This document shows, piece by piece, positions 21,503-33,249 of a stretch of 64,000 nt of DNA. The notes under the pieces are model-generated. The model ran no database searches. It had not been told where the DNA came from and saw nothing but the letters and a program-made list of their open reading frames with translations. The DNA is from Dipteris shenzhenensis (taxonomy: Eukaryota; Polypodiophyta; Polypodiopsida; Gleicheniales), in the NCBI GenBank assembly GCA_047967505.1, contig CM106541.1. One strand, given 5' to 3'. Position 1 is the first letter of the stretch. Each line of letters starts with the position of its first letter. Made by a program: the position numbers and the translations under genes.

Positions 21503-22290
21503 ATGGCATCCTCTTCTATGTCTAAAAAGGAGTTTTTCAACATTAAAAGGTTTGATGGGACAAACTTTTCTTTGTGGAAATAATAGATAAGGGATGTGCT
21601 TATTCAAAAGAAGCAGATTAAACCCTTGGCAAGGATTGAAGCTAAGCCTGCAAATATGTCTAAGGATGATTGGAATGAGTTGGATGCATTAGCAAAGTCT
21701 ACTATTAGACTTCATCTTGCAGAGTTAGTTTATTTCACAGTAGTAAATGAGCAGACTATGGAAGATCTGTGGAAGAAACTGTGTGCCACTTATGAGAAGA
21801 AAACTACCTCTAATAAAGTTTACCTCATGAAGAGGTTGTTTGAGCTGCAGATGAAGGAAGGGGTCTCCATTGCTTCTCACTTGAATGAATTCAATATTAT
21901 TTTCACCCAGCTTCAGGCTCAGAAGATGAATTTTGATGCGGAGACTAAGGCAATATTTCTCTTATGTTCATTGCCATCCTCATGGGATACCTTTTGTATA
22001 GCTGTCAGTAACTCTGCACCTGGTGGAGTACTAAAATTTGATGATGTTGTGGGTAGCTTGTTGGCCGAGGAGATTAGATGAAAGTTTATGGACGGTAACA
22101 AGTAGGATGCAGCCTTAAATGTGCAAAGGGGTAGATCATAGTTCAAGGGGAAGTCCCAAGAAAGAGGGAAGACTCGTAGCAAATCCAAGGCATGGAACAT
22201 CGAGTGTTACCACTGTGAGAAGGGCCATATGAAAAAGGATTGCTACAAGTTGAAAAGAGAGCAAAAGGATAAGAAAAAGAATGTGATGCA
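21503..22290 (+). pseudogene. Copia B2 gag
   Basis: Starts MASSSMSKKEFF at 21,503. Two adjacent stops near 21,583 replace the Glu-Gln of copy B. The rest follows copy B until stops at 22,078 and ~22,104. The zinc knuckle has lost one residue (C-YH-C-EKG-H-MKKD-C), so the spacing is CX2CX3HX4C. The C-terminal linker is deleted. Confidence 0.87.
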
Positions 22291-23594
22291 TATTCCCACG
22301 ATTGGATTTTGGATTCTAGTGCTTCATTCCATGTTACTTCCCATAGGGAATGGTTCTCCACTTATGATAGTGGAAAGACAGGTTGTGTGCATCTTGGAAA
22401 TGACTATGCATGTGACATAGTGGGAGTAGGTGACATAAATTTTTCTTTTGCAAATGGGTTTGCATTTGTTTTGAAACATGTGAGACATGTGCCTAAGTTG
22501 ACCAAGAGTCTTATTTCAATGGGCCAGCTAGATGATACTAGTTTTCACACCACTTTTGGCTTTTAGAGTTGGAAAATCCAAAAGGGCTCTATGCTTTTGG
22601 CCAGGGGTGCCAAGTGTGGGACTTTGTATCCCTTACATGTATCAGGGCTATTTGATCATGTTGTTGCAATAACTGAGCAGCCAAGCACTTCTTTGTGGCA
22701 TTGTAAGTTGGGGTACATGAGCCAGAATGGAATGAAACTCTTAGGCCATTTGGGTTATGTACCGCATTTGAGTTTCTCTGATGAATTTTGTGAGCACTGT
22801 CTCTATGGGAAGCAGACTAAATCAGCCCATAAAAGAAGGGGAAAGAAAGAGTTTGAAAAGCTTGATTTGGTGCATTCAGACATATGTGGTCCCATGCCTA
22901 CACGGTCATTAGGCGGGGCTGAATGCTATGTGACATTCATTGATGATGCAACTAGGAAAGTGTGGGCTTATGCTATAGCTCGAAAGAGTGATGTGTTCAG
23001 GTATTTTAGAAATGGCTGGCCTTGGTTGAGAATCAGTCAGGTAGAACGCTTAAATGCCTACGGACTGACAATGGTGGAGAGTATCTCTCTCATGACTTTC
23101 AGCATTTCTATGATACACGTGGGATTATGAGGGAGCTCACATCCTCTCGTACTATTTTTGGTTTTTGGGTTGAGGCAATGATGACTGCAGAGCTCACATC
23201 CTTTCTAGTGGTTTTTGGGCTGAGGCAATGAAGTTTGCAGTGCATGTGATCAATAGATCACCTAGTAAGAGTTTGGATGGTGGTATTCTTGAAGAGGCAT
23301 GGAGTGGCAAGAAGCCCTCTTACTCTCATATGTGCATATATTTGGGTGTGAGGCATATGCACATGTGCCGAAAGAGCTTTGAAAGAAGCTAGATCCTAAG
23401 TCTAGGAAATGCATCTTTGTAGGTTATGGTGAAAGTGGAGAGATGGGCTATCATCTCTGGGATCCAAAAGCAAAGAAGATCATACACAGCCATGATGTAG
23501 TCTTTAATGAGAAGAAGATGCATAAGGCACCCATGAGGGATGTTGAAATGAGGAGAATCACTTTCCAGGATGTGAATCCACTTGCATATGTTGG
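22291..23594 (+). pseudogene. Copia B2 protease-integrase
   Basis: Protease DSSASFHVT (the catalytic DSGA changed to DSSA), then integrase WHCKLGYMSQNG...CEHCLYGK (second zinc His changed to Tyr), HSDICGP and LRTDNGGEY in shifted frames. A duplicated 'ctagtggtttttgggctgag' segment lies around 23,155-23,225. The C-terminal part (KKIIHSHDVVFNEKKMHK) ends at the truncation. Confidence 0.87.
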
Positions 23595-24074
23595 AGGATT
23601 ATCAAAGAGCGAGCAAGAAAAAGCGAGCGAGCCCAATTAAGCGAGCGTGATTAAACAACAGGCAACCGAGTAGCCCTTGATCCACTATATGACTAATCAA
23701 ATTTCATTGGAGAGAGGAGTCATGCCCCAAAATGCCTCTCCTTACTTTCACACTGAAATCCTTATGGAGAGACAACAACATAAGAGCAGGTAGAATATAG
23801 CCAAAACCTACTCATACTCTACATGTACATATCATGCCTTCCATGTTTGCAGAAGTACATCTTCCAAACATTTGATCCAAAAAATGGAAGGCATGTAGAG
23901 AAAAAAAGCACATTACATCTATTGCATCTTCTACTATTCACATTAAAGGCTGACATATCTTGCCTCTAATGCTTGTAGAAGTATATCCTTACTTCGATTA
24001 CAAAAACATCGAAGGATCCCTACCTCTGTAATCCGCATGTTTAGCAAAGAACAATAGAATGTCTTTCACATCAT
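23595..24074. other. Non-coding junction sequence
   Basis: Between the truncated copia B2 and the MULE relic. It begins with GCGAGC-rich sequence (GAGCGAGC..GCGAGCGAG), which might be an element end, but no second copy is seen in the window. No gene. Confidence 0.4.
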
Positions 24075-26000
24075 CTAGTCTATGGAATATGGATTTCTTT
24101 TTCCATCCAGTGCTTGAAACAATTCAATCTTAGTCAACACTGCTTGATGCATAAACTGATGCACTGTATCACTCAATCCCAACACTACAATGAACACAAA
24201 GTATATGTGCTTGCAAGGCATATAAGGAGTTTTACTTGTCTCCCTTTGAGTGAAATCAAGACATGTACAACGTGGGAATTCTGAAATTGAGACACAGTAT
24301 GTTAGCCCCTTGGAAATTAAACATGATGTATGAATGTGGAAAAGATGCACCTCATTTGGAATAATAGTGCTCTCTCTTACAACCTCCCCATTCTCTGCAA
24401 CTGCCTTGCTTATCCTTTCTTTGAATTCTTTATTCAACCTAGTTCTCCATGATACAAGCTTTCCATCACGACAAGATGGGCGCACATGGCTTGGCGTACG
24501 GATTTTTTGCATACAAGATGGGAAGCTCATGACACCAATAGCATCATCAGTATCAAATACAAATCCTGCCCATACCAAGGTCTCCCTCTCATCCACAGTA
24601 ATTGATGTCCCACATGCAACCTTCCACACACCTGGAGAGTTTCCATGAACACCTTGAATGGAATTATCCACCTTCCATGTATGGGTCACAATAATATTAC
24701 AAAACCAAACAAATTGTTCTGTCAATCAATTGGAATGTTGCCTTCTTCCCTTAAAGCAAGGCACTGGCACACCATTGCTTGTACTTCTACCAAGTGCATT
24801 GATCAGTGACCCACACCGTCTCTGACTTTCTATCAAGTAACCAAAGCATGTGACAACACTATGTGCTTCAGTTCTCCTAATTGCCCAATTGGCATCATGA
24901 ATGTTTGCCTCTCTACAAACTACCTAGTTTGTAGGATTAAAAAAATCAAGTTGTCGTCTTTTTCCAATCACTCTCTTTGTAGTGATAGTGATGTATTCAG
25001 GGCGATGACTATCAAGTGCATGGACCACAATTGAACATGTAGAACTCCTCTTTCTTCTCATACTTATCGGGGTTCTGTCATCGGTCTATCCATCTTTGGA
25101 GAGTGTAACCCAGCCTCTTCAATCATAGTGTGTGACAAATCAACTAGCCTATTTCTATCTCCTTTACTAGATCCACCACCATCAAGGATTCATAGAACAT
25201 CCAAATTCGGACCTGTACCCAAGTGTTTTCCATTCAAAAAGGCATTATAGTGAGCACTCTGAAGGACACTCATTGCAAGATCTGCAGAACAAGCTTCATA
25301 CAATGTTATGTGTCTTGCATACCCATGTGCTGCTCTTATGCTAGAGTGTTTTGTCTCCAAAAGATTTACTGTAGGAACAAACCTAGAATTTTTCTCTTGC
25401 TACAAAAACATTCCCCCCCATTGGTTGACTCTAACATCCCACCAAGCCAACCATGTGTGGAGTGCTGGCAACTCACCCTCTTTCACATGCAATGGAGACC
25501 AATACAAGGTCAATGTTCTCTTGCATTAATCTACAGAAGCAGCTATCATTGCCTCCCTCCATTTCCTACATAGAACCTTATGCTCCTCTTGAAATTGTGG
25601 CTTAATGCATCTTTTGGTATGCTCAACCATGCTCATCTCCCAGTGAAAACCACAAGTCCTTTCTTTACCCTCCATTACATTTTCAAGCCCACCATTGTAA
25701 ACTGTGTGGATAGCAAGCCAATTTACTCGTGCTCCATCTGCCATGAATCCTTAAAATTCAAGTGGTTCAAAACCATTCTTCTCCATCTGACTATTCAAAA
25801 GCTTCCACAAGTGCACTTGTGCATGGGTATCTTCCACCTTGAATTCACATATAAATATTGTTAAGAGTTCCCTTATGGAAGGGTCATACACATGAGCACC
25901 CATAGTTGACCATCCTTTTACTCGATGGATGTGGTCAAAATGCACCAATTGTGATCCAAGGCTACCTCCTGGCCGCATTCCATTCACCCCTGCATTCACA
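24075..26000 (-). pseudogene. MULE (Mutator-like) transposase relic with SWIM finger
   Basis: Read right to left: a DDE-type core with IFICEFKVEDTHAQVHLW, FMADGARVNW and ERTCGFHWEMSM, as in plant MULE transposases. Then LPALHTWLAWW, QWGGMF, NLLETKHSS (24.9-25.5 kb, with stops). The C-terminal open piece (24,725 to 24,075, 216 codons) holds a SWIM zinc finger C-T-C...C-K-H near residues 150-172. Several stops and frameshifts. The N-terminal part and terminal inverted repeats are not seen; the right end is fused to a copia fragment at ~26,000. Confidence 0.8.
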
Positions 26001-26616
26001 TCAAACATGGGCTGATCTACCTTCTCTTTTCCTTTTCGTGATACGTGCATACCACTCTCTGCATTGCTTTGAGGAGATTCTCCTGATCTCAATCTGCCTG
26101 TCCATGGCGAAGTATGTGAACCACTGCTAGAGGACACTCCAGGTCCACTAATATTTTGTGATTGCTGCTGTGAATTCTGTGCAGCATTACCATTTTGTGC
26201 ATCTACATCAATCATTACATTTACTGGTTTATACCAGCTGCTCATCTCATCAAAAACAACATCTCTGCTCACTGTGAACTTTCGTGTAGAAGGGTTATAG
26301 CATCTATACCCTTTCTGCTGCAGAGAATAACCAATAAAGATGCACTTCTCAGCTTTTGGATCCAACTTGGACCTCAACTCATCTGGCACATGGACATAGG
26401 CAATGCAACCAAAAATTTTCAAATGAGAAATATGTGGTTTCCTACCAGTATACATCTCCTCTGGTGTCATGCCATGTATTGCTGCAGTGGGAGTCCTGTT
26501 CATTATATAAACTGCTGTAGCAACTGCTTCAGCCCAATAATAATCTGATAGATCTTTTTCATTTAGCATAGCCCGAGATACCTCTCCAATATGCCTATTT
26601 TTTCTTTCTGCAATTC
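26001..26616 (-). pseudogene. Copia A3 integrase C-terminal fragment
   Basis: Minus-strand LNEKDLSDYYWAEAVATAVY, HLKIFGCIAYVHVP, KCIFIGYSLQQKGYRCYN and SPWTGRLRSGESPQSN, very close to copia A 4,380-4,980. Open and undecayed for about 190 codons. It then continues in frame into MULE sequence at ~26,000, so a 272-codon chimeric frame (26,569 to 25,751) results. The right end at 26,616 abuts the satellite. Confidence 0.9.
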
Positions 26617-27395
26617 CACATGGTGAAAATGGGCCATTTCACCTCCCAATGCCCACATTCGGTGTCAGATAGAACTCAAACTTTGCAAGAACATGGATAC
26701 CATTGATTTAAATACCTGTGAAAATTTTTAGTCCAATCCAACACATGGAGGGACAAATTCTATTGATCTATGCCATATGTTGCCCCTTCACATATGAGAC
26801 TAGGTGCACATGGTGAAAGTGGGCCATTTCACCTCCCAGTTTCTACATTCGATGTCAGATAGAACTCAAACTTTGCAAGAAAATGGAAACCATTCATTTT
26901 AAGACCTGTGCAAAATTTGAATCCAATCTAAAACATGGATAATGCAAATTCTGTTGATCCATTCCGTATGTTTCCCCTTGACATGTGAGACGGTGCACAT
27001 GGTGAAAATGGGCCATTTCACCTCTGAGTGCCCACATTCGATGTCGGATGGAATTAAAACTTTGCAAGAAAATGGAGACCATTGAGTTTAATACCTGTGA
27101 AAAGTGTGAAACCAATTTGACACATGGACATGCAGATTCTATTGATCCATTCCATAAGTTGCCCCTTCACATATGAGACTAGGTGCACATGCTGAAACTG
27201 GGCCATTTCACCACCCAATTCCCACATTCGGGGTCGGATGGAACTCAAACCTTGCAAGAACATGGATACCATTGAGTTTAAGAACTCTAAAAGGTTTTAA
27301 GTGAATTTTACACATGGACATGCAAATTCTATTGATCCATTCCATATGTTGCCCCTTCACATATCAAACTAGGTGCACATGGTGAAAATGGTCAA
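26617..27395. repeat. 190-bp tandem satellite, about 4.1 units
   Basis: Units start with CACATGGTGAAAATGGGCC at 26,617, 26,807, 26,996, 27,186 and 27,376, giving periods of 189-190 bp. Each unit also has CTATTGATCCATTCC and TTGCCCCTTCACATATGAGA. Units differ by roughly 10-15%. No conserved reading frame. Confidence 0.93.
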
Positions 27396-27828
27396 ATTGT
27401 GAAAGATTTGGATATGTGGAAGTGTCAGATGGGTACCAAAGTTTGCACAAGTGTTATCCTAGGTGTTCTCCATGTTCCCACAAAGTTTCATATGCATCGG
27501 AGCCAAAATGTGCACACGGGAAGGGGAAATGCTCAATTTCACAAATTCCCATCATGCACACTCCAACACGTGAGGGTCACCAACGTTGGTTTTTCATAAC
27601 CATGCGTGGCATCAATGGTTAGAAGAAGACAAAACTTTATAGGAATCTACTAAGTGATGGCATAAAGATTATGGCTAGGCTCTAGGGATCTATGCACCCT
27701 AACATGAGAAATTTAAAGCTTGAATTGGTACTATTCGGGATCTATGTGCCCTAACCTAGGCAATATAAATATTGAATACCATTTTCTTAATTTTATTCCC
27801 TTAGCTAAAAGCTTCACATGAATTAAGG
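27396..27828. other. Non-coding, satellite edge to gypsy LTR
   Basis: 27,396-27,620 keeps weak likeness to the satellite vocabulary (GTGCACAC, CAAATTCCCA). The remainder shows nothing recognisable. Confidence 0.4.
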
Positions 27829-28625
27829 TTTTTGGCTCTTTCCCACAGCTTCCGTAGGAAGAGCAAGGTATTCTCAATATGCAAGGTTCTGAGGCTTTTT
27901 GTCACCTACAGATATATCGGGATTGTCGTTTGTAGTATACGAGTAGCTTAGGACCTTGAGTCATATTTCGGTGAGAGACAGGCTTAAGTGTATCATCATG
28001 GTTGAGGTAATGAAGGCTTTTGCCTTCATTGGGGGTTGCAGGGTTTAGGAGGAGTTTAAGGGTTAGAAGGAGATTCCAAGGTTTAGAGAGGGGTTCCAAG
28101 GTTTAGAAGAGGTTCCAGATTTTAGAAGAGGTTCCAGGGTTAGGAGGAGGATCCAAAGTTTAGGGTAGAGTACATGGTGGAGAACTCATCTTCCTCGTAG
28201 ATCATGGAGGTTAAGGGTTGAGGAATTAAGGGTTTAGGGGGAGCATAGGAGTGGGAGAGGAAGAAGGTGTAAGAGCATGGGGGAAAGAAGAGAGAGGAGG
28301 GAGGAGGAGGAGAGGAGGAGGGAGGAGGAGAAGGGAGGTGGAGGAGAGGGAGGAGGGAGGAGGAGAAGGAGGAGGGAGGAGGAGAAGGGAGAAGGAGAAG
28401 AGAGGAGAGGGAGGAGGAGGAGGGAGGAGGAGAGGAAGAGGAGGAGGAGGAGGGAGGAGGAGGGTGGAGGAGAGGGAGAGGATGGGTTGCAAGGTTAGAG
28501 GAGAGGGGAAAAGGAGTTGCAAGGTTAGGACATGCTTTTGGACATGGAGTGCAAGGAAGCATGGACACTTGAGACAATTGCTTGGAATACCAAAGTAGAA
28601 CTCAACACAATGCCCCAAAGAGGAT
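27829..28625 (-). repeat. Gypsy G3 LTR region
   Basis: Inverted match of 212-929. It contains a purine tract (28,262-28,485, GGAGGA repeats) equivalent to the pyrimidine tract of G1. It ends at GAGCCA without a primer site beyond, as expected for a 3' LTR. Confidence 0.75.
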
Positions 28626-28675
28626 GGGCTTCATTCCATTATGGGGTATTTATACAAGTTGGAGAGCTTCTCTCT

Positions 28676-29030
28676 CTACATGTAGATTTTGCATATAGAA
28701 GTTGCATGTAGGAGTTGCATGTTGCATATAGGAGTTGCATGTAGAACTTGCATGTAGAACATGCATGTAGGAATTGCATGTAGAACATGCATGTAGGAGT
28801 TGCATGTAGGACTTGCATGTAGAACTCGCGTGTAGGAGTTTCATGTAGGACTTGCATGTAGAACTCACATGTAGGAGTTGCATGTAGGACTCGCATGTAG
28901 GAGTTGCATGTAGGACTCGCATATAGGAGTTGCATGTAGGACTCGCATGTAGGAGTTGCATGTAGAACTTGCATGTAGGAGTTGCATGTAGGAATTGTAT
29001 GTAGAACTTGCATGTAGAACATGGAAGTTG
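28676..29030. repeat. 13-bp minisatellite (TTGCATGTAGGAN)
   Basis: About 27 head-to-tail units of TTGCATGTAGGAC/TTGCATGTAGAAC/TCGCATGTAGGAG. Because 13 is not a multiple of 3, open frames through it repeat every 13 codons; they are artefacts. It lies between the LTR match and the RNase H break, so it is either LTR 5' sequence or G3 3' untranslated sequence. Confidence 0.92.
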
Positions 29031-29094
29031 GATTTCTAAGAGGGATTATTTCTAGCCCTATGCAAGTACAAGCGGAGCACATTCTGTTCTACCT

Positions 29095-30560
29095 AAGTCC
29101 ATGTTGGCATAGAGACAATATACTCTGGTTGGTGTAGAAGACAAAATCATTTGCCAGTAGATAGTGCCAAAATTTTTGAACACTATACACCATTGCTAAG
29201 GATTCTCTTTCTGTGGTGGTATAGTTGATCTCTGCATCATTGAGTTATTGACTGGCAAAGTAGAATGGGTAGTCTTTCTTATGTTCACCAGGTTGATAAA
29301 GCACACTCCCAATTGCATATCTGATTCCATCACTATGAACATGAAAATCAATATCCCAATCGGGAGATATAAGGATGGATGATGTGATTAGGTGCCACTT
29401 TAAAAGCTCAAAGGCTTGGTCGCACTCTTCTATCGATAAGAATTCCACTAATAATTTGTAAAGTGGTCTAGCTATCATGGCATACCAAATATAAATCTTG
29501 TATAATAGCCGGCATGTCCCATAAAGACCTGTACACCTTTGGAATTTGTAGGAGGAGGCAATTCCATGATGATTTTGATTTTGTCCATGTCAGTTGCAAT
29601 CCCATGTTGAGAAACAATGTGTCCCAAAACAACTCCGTGGGTGACCATGAACTGACATTTTGTTGGGATTTAGGGAGATGCCATACTCCCTACATTTGAT
29701 TAGTACTGCTTCAAGACATTTGAAGTGGTCTTTTTTGTTTGAATGGATGCACAAATCATCCAAGAACACCTGTAAAAACTTATTTAGAAATGACTTGAAA
29801 GCTAGGAACATGACTCATTGGAATGTGGCTGGGGCATTACAAAGGCTGAATGGCATGACTCTATATGAAAAAATACCCCGTTCTCTAGCAAATTCTATTT
29901 TTGATTGGTCTTTAGGAGCAATTTGCACTTGGTTATAGCCATTGAAGCCATCCAAGAAGCTATATATTTCGGAGCCTGCCACCTTTTCCAACATTGTTTA
30001 TGTTAAGGGTAGGGGATAGTGATCCCTAATTGTGGCGGCATTCACATTCTTTAAGCTTATGCATATTCTGAGCTTCTTGTTGCATTTAGGCACAATGACG
30101 ATGAATGAAACCTAATCAGTGTGCTCTATCTCATAGATGAATCCAGCATCTAGGAGTTTTTCTAGCTCATCATAAACCATGGTGCCATACGTAGGATTTG
30201 TGCGATAAGGTCCACATACCTTAGGGTGGGCACCTTCCCTTATAGCTATCGTGTGTACTACCATGTCTGGTGAAATTCCTTTCATCTCTTTGTATGACCA
30301 TGCTAGGCAGTCATGATATTCCATTAGGAGTGCTTTGAGTTTGGTTTCATCTTCTTGTTGAAGATGTTTCCCAATGAAAACTATTTTTTCTTCCTCCCCT
30401 TCCAGGGTGAGGTTTATTATGCGTGTTTTTGCCGGTCCCTCATAGATTGGAGCTTCTCCAATGCTATCAGTCTCTTGAACTAAGAATTCTCTTAGTGGTC
30501 CTGGCATTGCTATTGGGGCACTACCAGTTGTGTAATTCTTGAAGTACTCCGACACTTCTC
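29095..30560 (-). pseudogene. Gypsy G3 reverse transcriptase-RNase H
   Basis: RT N-terminal part (30,555 to 30,112): LLMEYHDCLAWSYKEMKGI, YRTNPTYGTMVYDELEKLLD, IYEIEHTD. Polymerase site FLDDLCIHS near 29,760, followed by HFKCLEAVLIKCREYGISLN. RNase H: ARPLYKLL, FHVHSDGIRYAIGSVLYQ, then INYTTTERESLAMVYSVQKFWHYLL (29,240-29,130). Stops and frameshifts separate the blocks, and the chain ends near 29,100. Confidence 0.88.
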
Positions 30561-31389
30561 AAAGATCGGCCTCTGATGGTGTTCAACTAGCCTGACATGT
30601 GCCATGTGTACTAGGTGGCATAGTCTCATTTACCAATTTGTTAGGCTCTTTTTGACTTTATTTTTCTAAAGTCTCTTGATTTATTTGCACATGTGGCTTA
30701 TATTTTTGAAACTTCTTATGTTGGGAACTGTGGGGTAACTTTTCCAAAGGTGTTTCCCCCCATAAGGGTTCATTTGCTGTGCATACTCCTTCCAGTCCCT
30801 TAGGGGACCATTCAAGAGGTGGTGGTTCTGATTTTGAGGGAGCTGGCTTTGCAAGATACAATTCAACGATCCTTGTTTGGACTCATTCGAATTCATTGAA
30901 GTGTTCAGCCTTGACTTTTCTGTGATTTCCTCCTTCAGCTTTCTTGCAGGATCTTCTACTATTATTCAACTTTGGAGGTTCAGTTTTTGGAAGCTCGACT
31001 GCCATTAGGGCATGCATAATGGCTAAGTCATTTTCATAGACTTGATCTTCAATTTTGGCATTCTCAGCCTCAATTTCAAGGTCCCAAGGAAAATCTGAGT
31101 CATCATTGGCATGGGTACCTTCTTCAGGTTCATTATCCCACTTGAGGTCAGCCATAAAGAATGGCATCTCTAGATCGATTGGTTCTTCATGTGTGAGTGG
31201 ACGATCTACTTGTAGCACCTTAGGATCTATCTGTCAGAAGATGGGGTCTAATGAATGGTAGTTGTCGATGGTTACCAATGTTTGTATCCAGTAATTGACA
31301 TTGCTTTGTGAATCGCCCCCCGCTATGACATGTTGCAGGGGAGCTGATCTACTTGAGATTGTTGTTGAAGATGTGTCATCCAACGCTCT
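30561..31389 (-). pseudogene. Gypsy G3 protease-RT linker
   Basis: Acidic frame (31,218 to 30,883: PFFMADLKWDNEPEEG, DFPWDLEIEAENAKIEDQ) and proline-rich pieces (30,658-30,861), typical of the variable linker between protease and RT in these elements. No catalytic motif; stops throughout. Confidence 0.6.
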
Positions 31390-31760
31390 AGGCACAATTG
31401 GTTTTATAGATCCTGTAGGATCCCACATTTACCCTGATTGTGGTGTTGTGATTCTGGATTGTTAGTCTATCAGTTCCCCAATCATTGAGGACTGATGCTT
31501 CCCATAACCAAGGACGTCCCAATAAGATTTGATAGGATTTTTTGGGGAGATCCAAGATTGTGAATTAAAGGGAAAAGTGGACTCCTGCAACCTTTGTGGA
31601 CATGCCATTCACTATTCCCAAGGGTTTAGCCCATGAATCAGATCCTTTGACAGGACATTTACACCTGCTCCACCATCCACGATGGCTTAGACTTCATTAT
31701 ATGCCTTGTGGATCAAAGGCACAATAATGTTGCATATGTCATCTCTATCACCCATCTACA
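31390..31760 (-). pseudogene. Gypsy G3 aspartic protease
   Basis: Minus strand near 31,690-31,655: AIVDGGAGVNVLSKDL, the retropepsin active-site loop (D-x-G-A with Gly in place of the usual Ser/Thr). Near 31,530-31,490: YQILLGRPWLWEASVLNDWG, the conserved C-terminal LLGRPWL block. Stops lie in between. Confidence 0.8.
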
Positions 31761-33230
31761 CAGGGATATCTTCGATGTCATTTATAGGTAGGGAGGGATT
31801 TGTGAGTTCAATCCATCCTTTGAAACTCTCCTAGAGATTGGGGCAATTCCGTGTAGGAGGATTTCGATGGGAATTGATATAGGGCAACTTAAGATGCTAG
31901 AGAGTGTGGCTCCTTCAAGTTGATGTGGCAATACATTATGTTGTGGAGTGTGTTGTTGGAATAGAGGCTCGAGTATTGTATCAATACTTTGTGGGGCCAA
32001 GCCATGGATTGGGTCTTGAGCTTCTTTCTCAGCCTCAAATTGAGCTTGTTCTTTTTGTACCCATTGTTGAAGTGCCTAAAAACGAGCCTTCTCTAGGTCC
32101 TCCGCATTTGGGTATGGAGCTTCTTTTATTTGACACTCAAGAGTTGATGTGGATGAGCTTGGTTGCTCATTGCTTGGCAGACATGGAGGCACTTGTGCTT
32201 TCTTTTTAAGAAGTCTCTTTGGTTGGTTGGAATGTTAGGGTACTTGGTGTCCTGTTTCTGTTGGCATGTAATTACATTCACAAGTTGTGATATTACACTT
32301 GCCAAACCCAAACTTTGATGGTCCACCCCAATGATGTTGATTAGGAGGTTAGGCTTAACCTCTATTTGTTGTGGGACTTTATTTTTTTATGGGACAATCC
32401 ATACAGACATGTCCTATGCCACAATCTCTGCAGTTGGAAAGTAGCGAGGCTACCACGATGAGGGCACTCTATGATCCAATGATTTTCTCCACAACCGTAG
32501 CACTTGATTGGTGCTTAATATGTGTTGGGATGTACTTGATTTGCATAAACTAGTATTAGACCCTCTACACCTTCTACATATTACACTAGGTACTCTACTT
32601 CATACTCAAATGGCAAGTCTACTTCCTCAGCTTGTAATTGATGTATTGGAACTGCTTGAGGAGCTAGATTTGGCGCTCTTGGATATGGTCGTGGATTTAG
32701 ATTCCTGAGTAGTTGTGGGACTTGTGTCCAAATGGGAACAAGATTTAGCCTTGGATCTAGGGGTGCTTGTGCAAGTGTTGTTTCTTGTACAGTGGCATGG
32801 GTGCCACTTAGTATTGTTGAGGTTGAGGCAGGTTGTTGCGCACATTGAAGATGCAACTATTTTCATCATGGCCGTAGATGATGCAGATATGGCACCACAA
32901 CCTTGGCGGTGGATTTGCTTATGCAGTGATCCTAGCTCTTAGGACCGAGCACTCATTTGCTGATGATTGGCCAAGCAGTGTGGACACTAGACATTTTCTC
33001 ACTGTGGTGGATATATCTAAGTTGGTGGCTGAGACAAGTGAAGTTTTTGTTCCATGGCCTGCATCATGTCTTCTTTTAGCCTCATGATCATGGCCTCTAC
33101 GCGATCTTCATTTGATGTTTCGGCGATGGACTTGGATTTGCCCTTTTTCGCACGCTTATCGTGTGCACTAACTTGGATTTTCCCTTTTTTGCATGCTTAT
33201 CATGTGCACTAGGGCTACGGCATGAGCAGC
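31761..33230 (-). pseudogene. Gypsy G3 gag with paired zinc knuckles
   Basis: First knuckle near 32,500-32,455: C-YG-C-GEN-H-WIIE-C (CX2CX3HX4C). Second near 32,430-32,390: C-RD-C-GIG-H-VCMD-C, shifted by one nucleotide relative to the first. A proline/glutamine-rich segment lies upstream (32,856 to 32,581) and a KGKSKSIAET/LKEDMMQAMEQ-like segment near 33,060-33,150. A 41-bp direct duplication sits at ~33,130-33,215. The capsid part is too degraded to delimit. Confidence 0.65.
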
Positions 33231-33249
33231 ACTAAATGCTTCATAGCTG

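Larger units (their letters stand above)
19830..23594 (+). mobile_element. Copia B2, 3'-truncated
   Basis: 5' LTR, primer site, leader, gag and integrase of the B family. It ends abruptly at 23,594 within the pol linker, with no RT, RNase H or 3' LTR. It inserted into A2 (left flank TACCA). A ~200-bp deletion removed the gag-protease linker, and numerous stops are present. Confidence 0.9.
27829..33230 (-). mobile_element. Ty3/gypsy element G3, minus strand, incomplete
   Basis: Reading minus from 33,230: gag with zinc knuckles, aspartic protease, acidic linker, RT, RNase H. Sequence then jumps at ~29,095 to LTR-like sequence ending at 27,829. Integrase and 5' LTR are missing. The protease-RT-RNase H order and motifs place it in the Tat/Athila-like gypsy group, the same family as G1 by LTR similarity. 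Riddled with stops. Confidence 0.82.

Noticed and set aside
26617-27395. Possible CRISPR-like regular array
   Set aside because: Units are ~190 bp contiguous repeats without spacers, in a plant genome. This is satellite DNA.
28139-28618. Long frames over the GGAGGA tract (115-145 codons on both strands)
   Set aside because: Simple-sequence artefact inside a gypsy LTR.
28639-29082. 147-codon Cys/Thr/Met-rich repeat protein
   Set aside because: The periodicity comes from a 13-bp DNA repeat read in three frames; all frames are similarly open.
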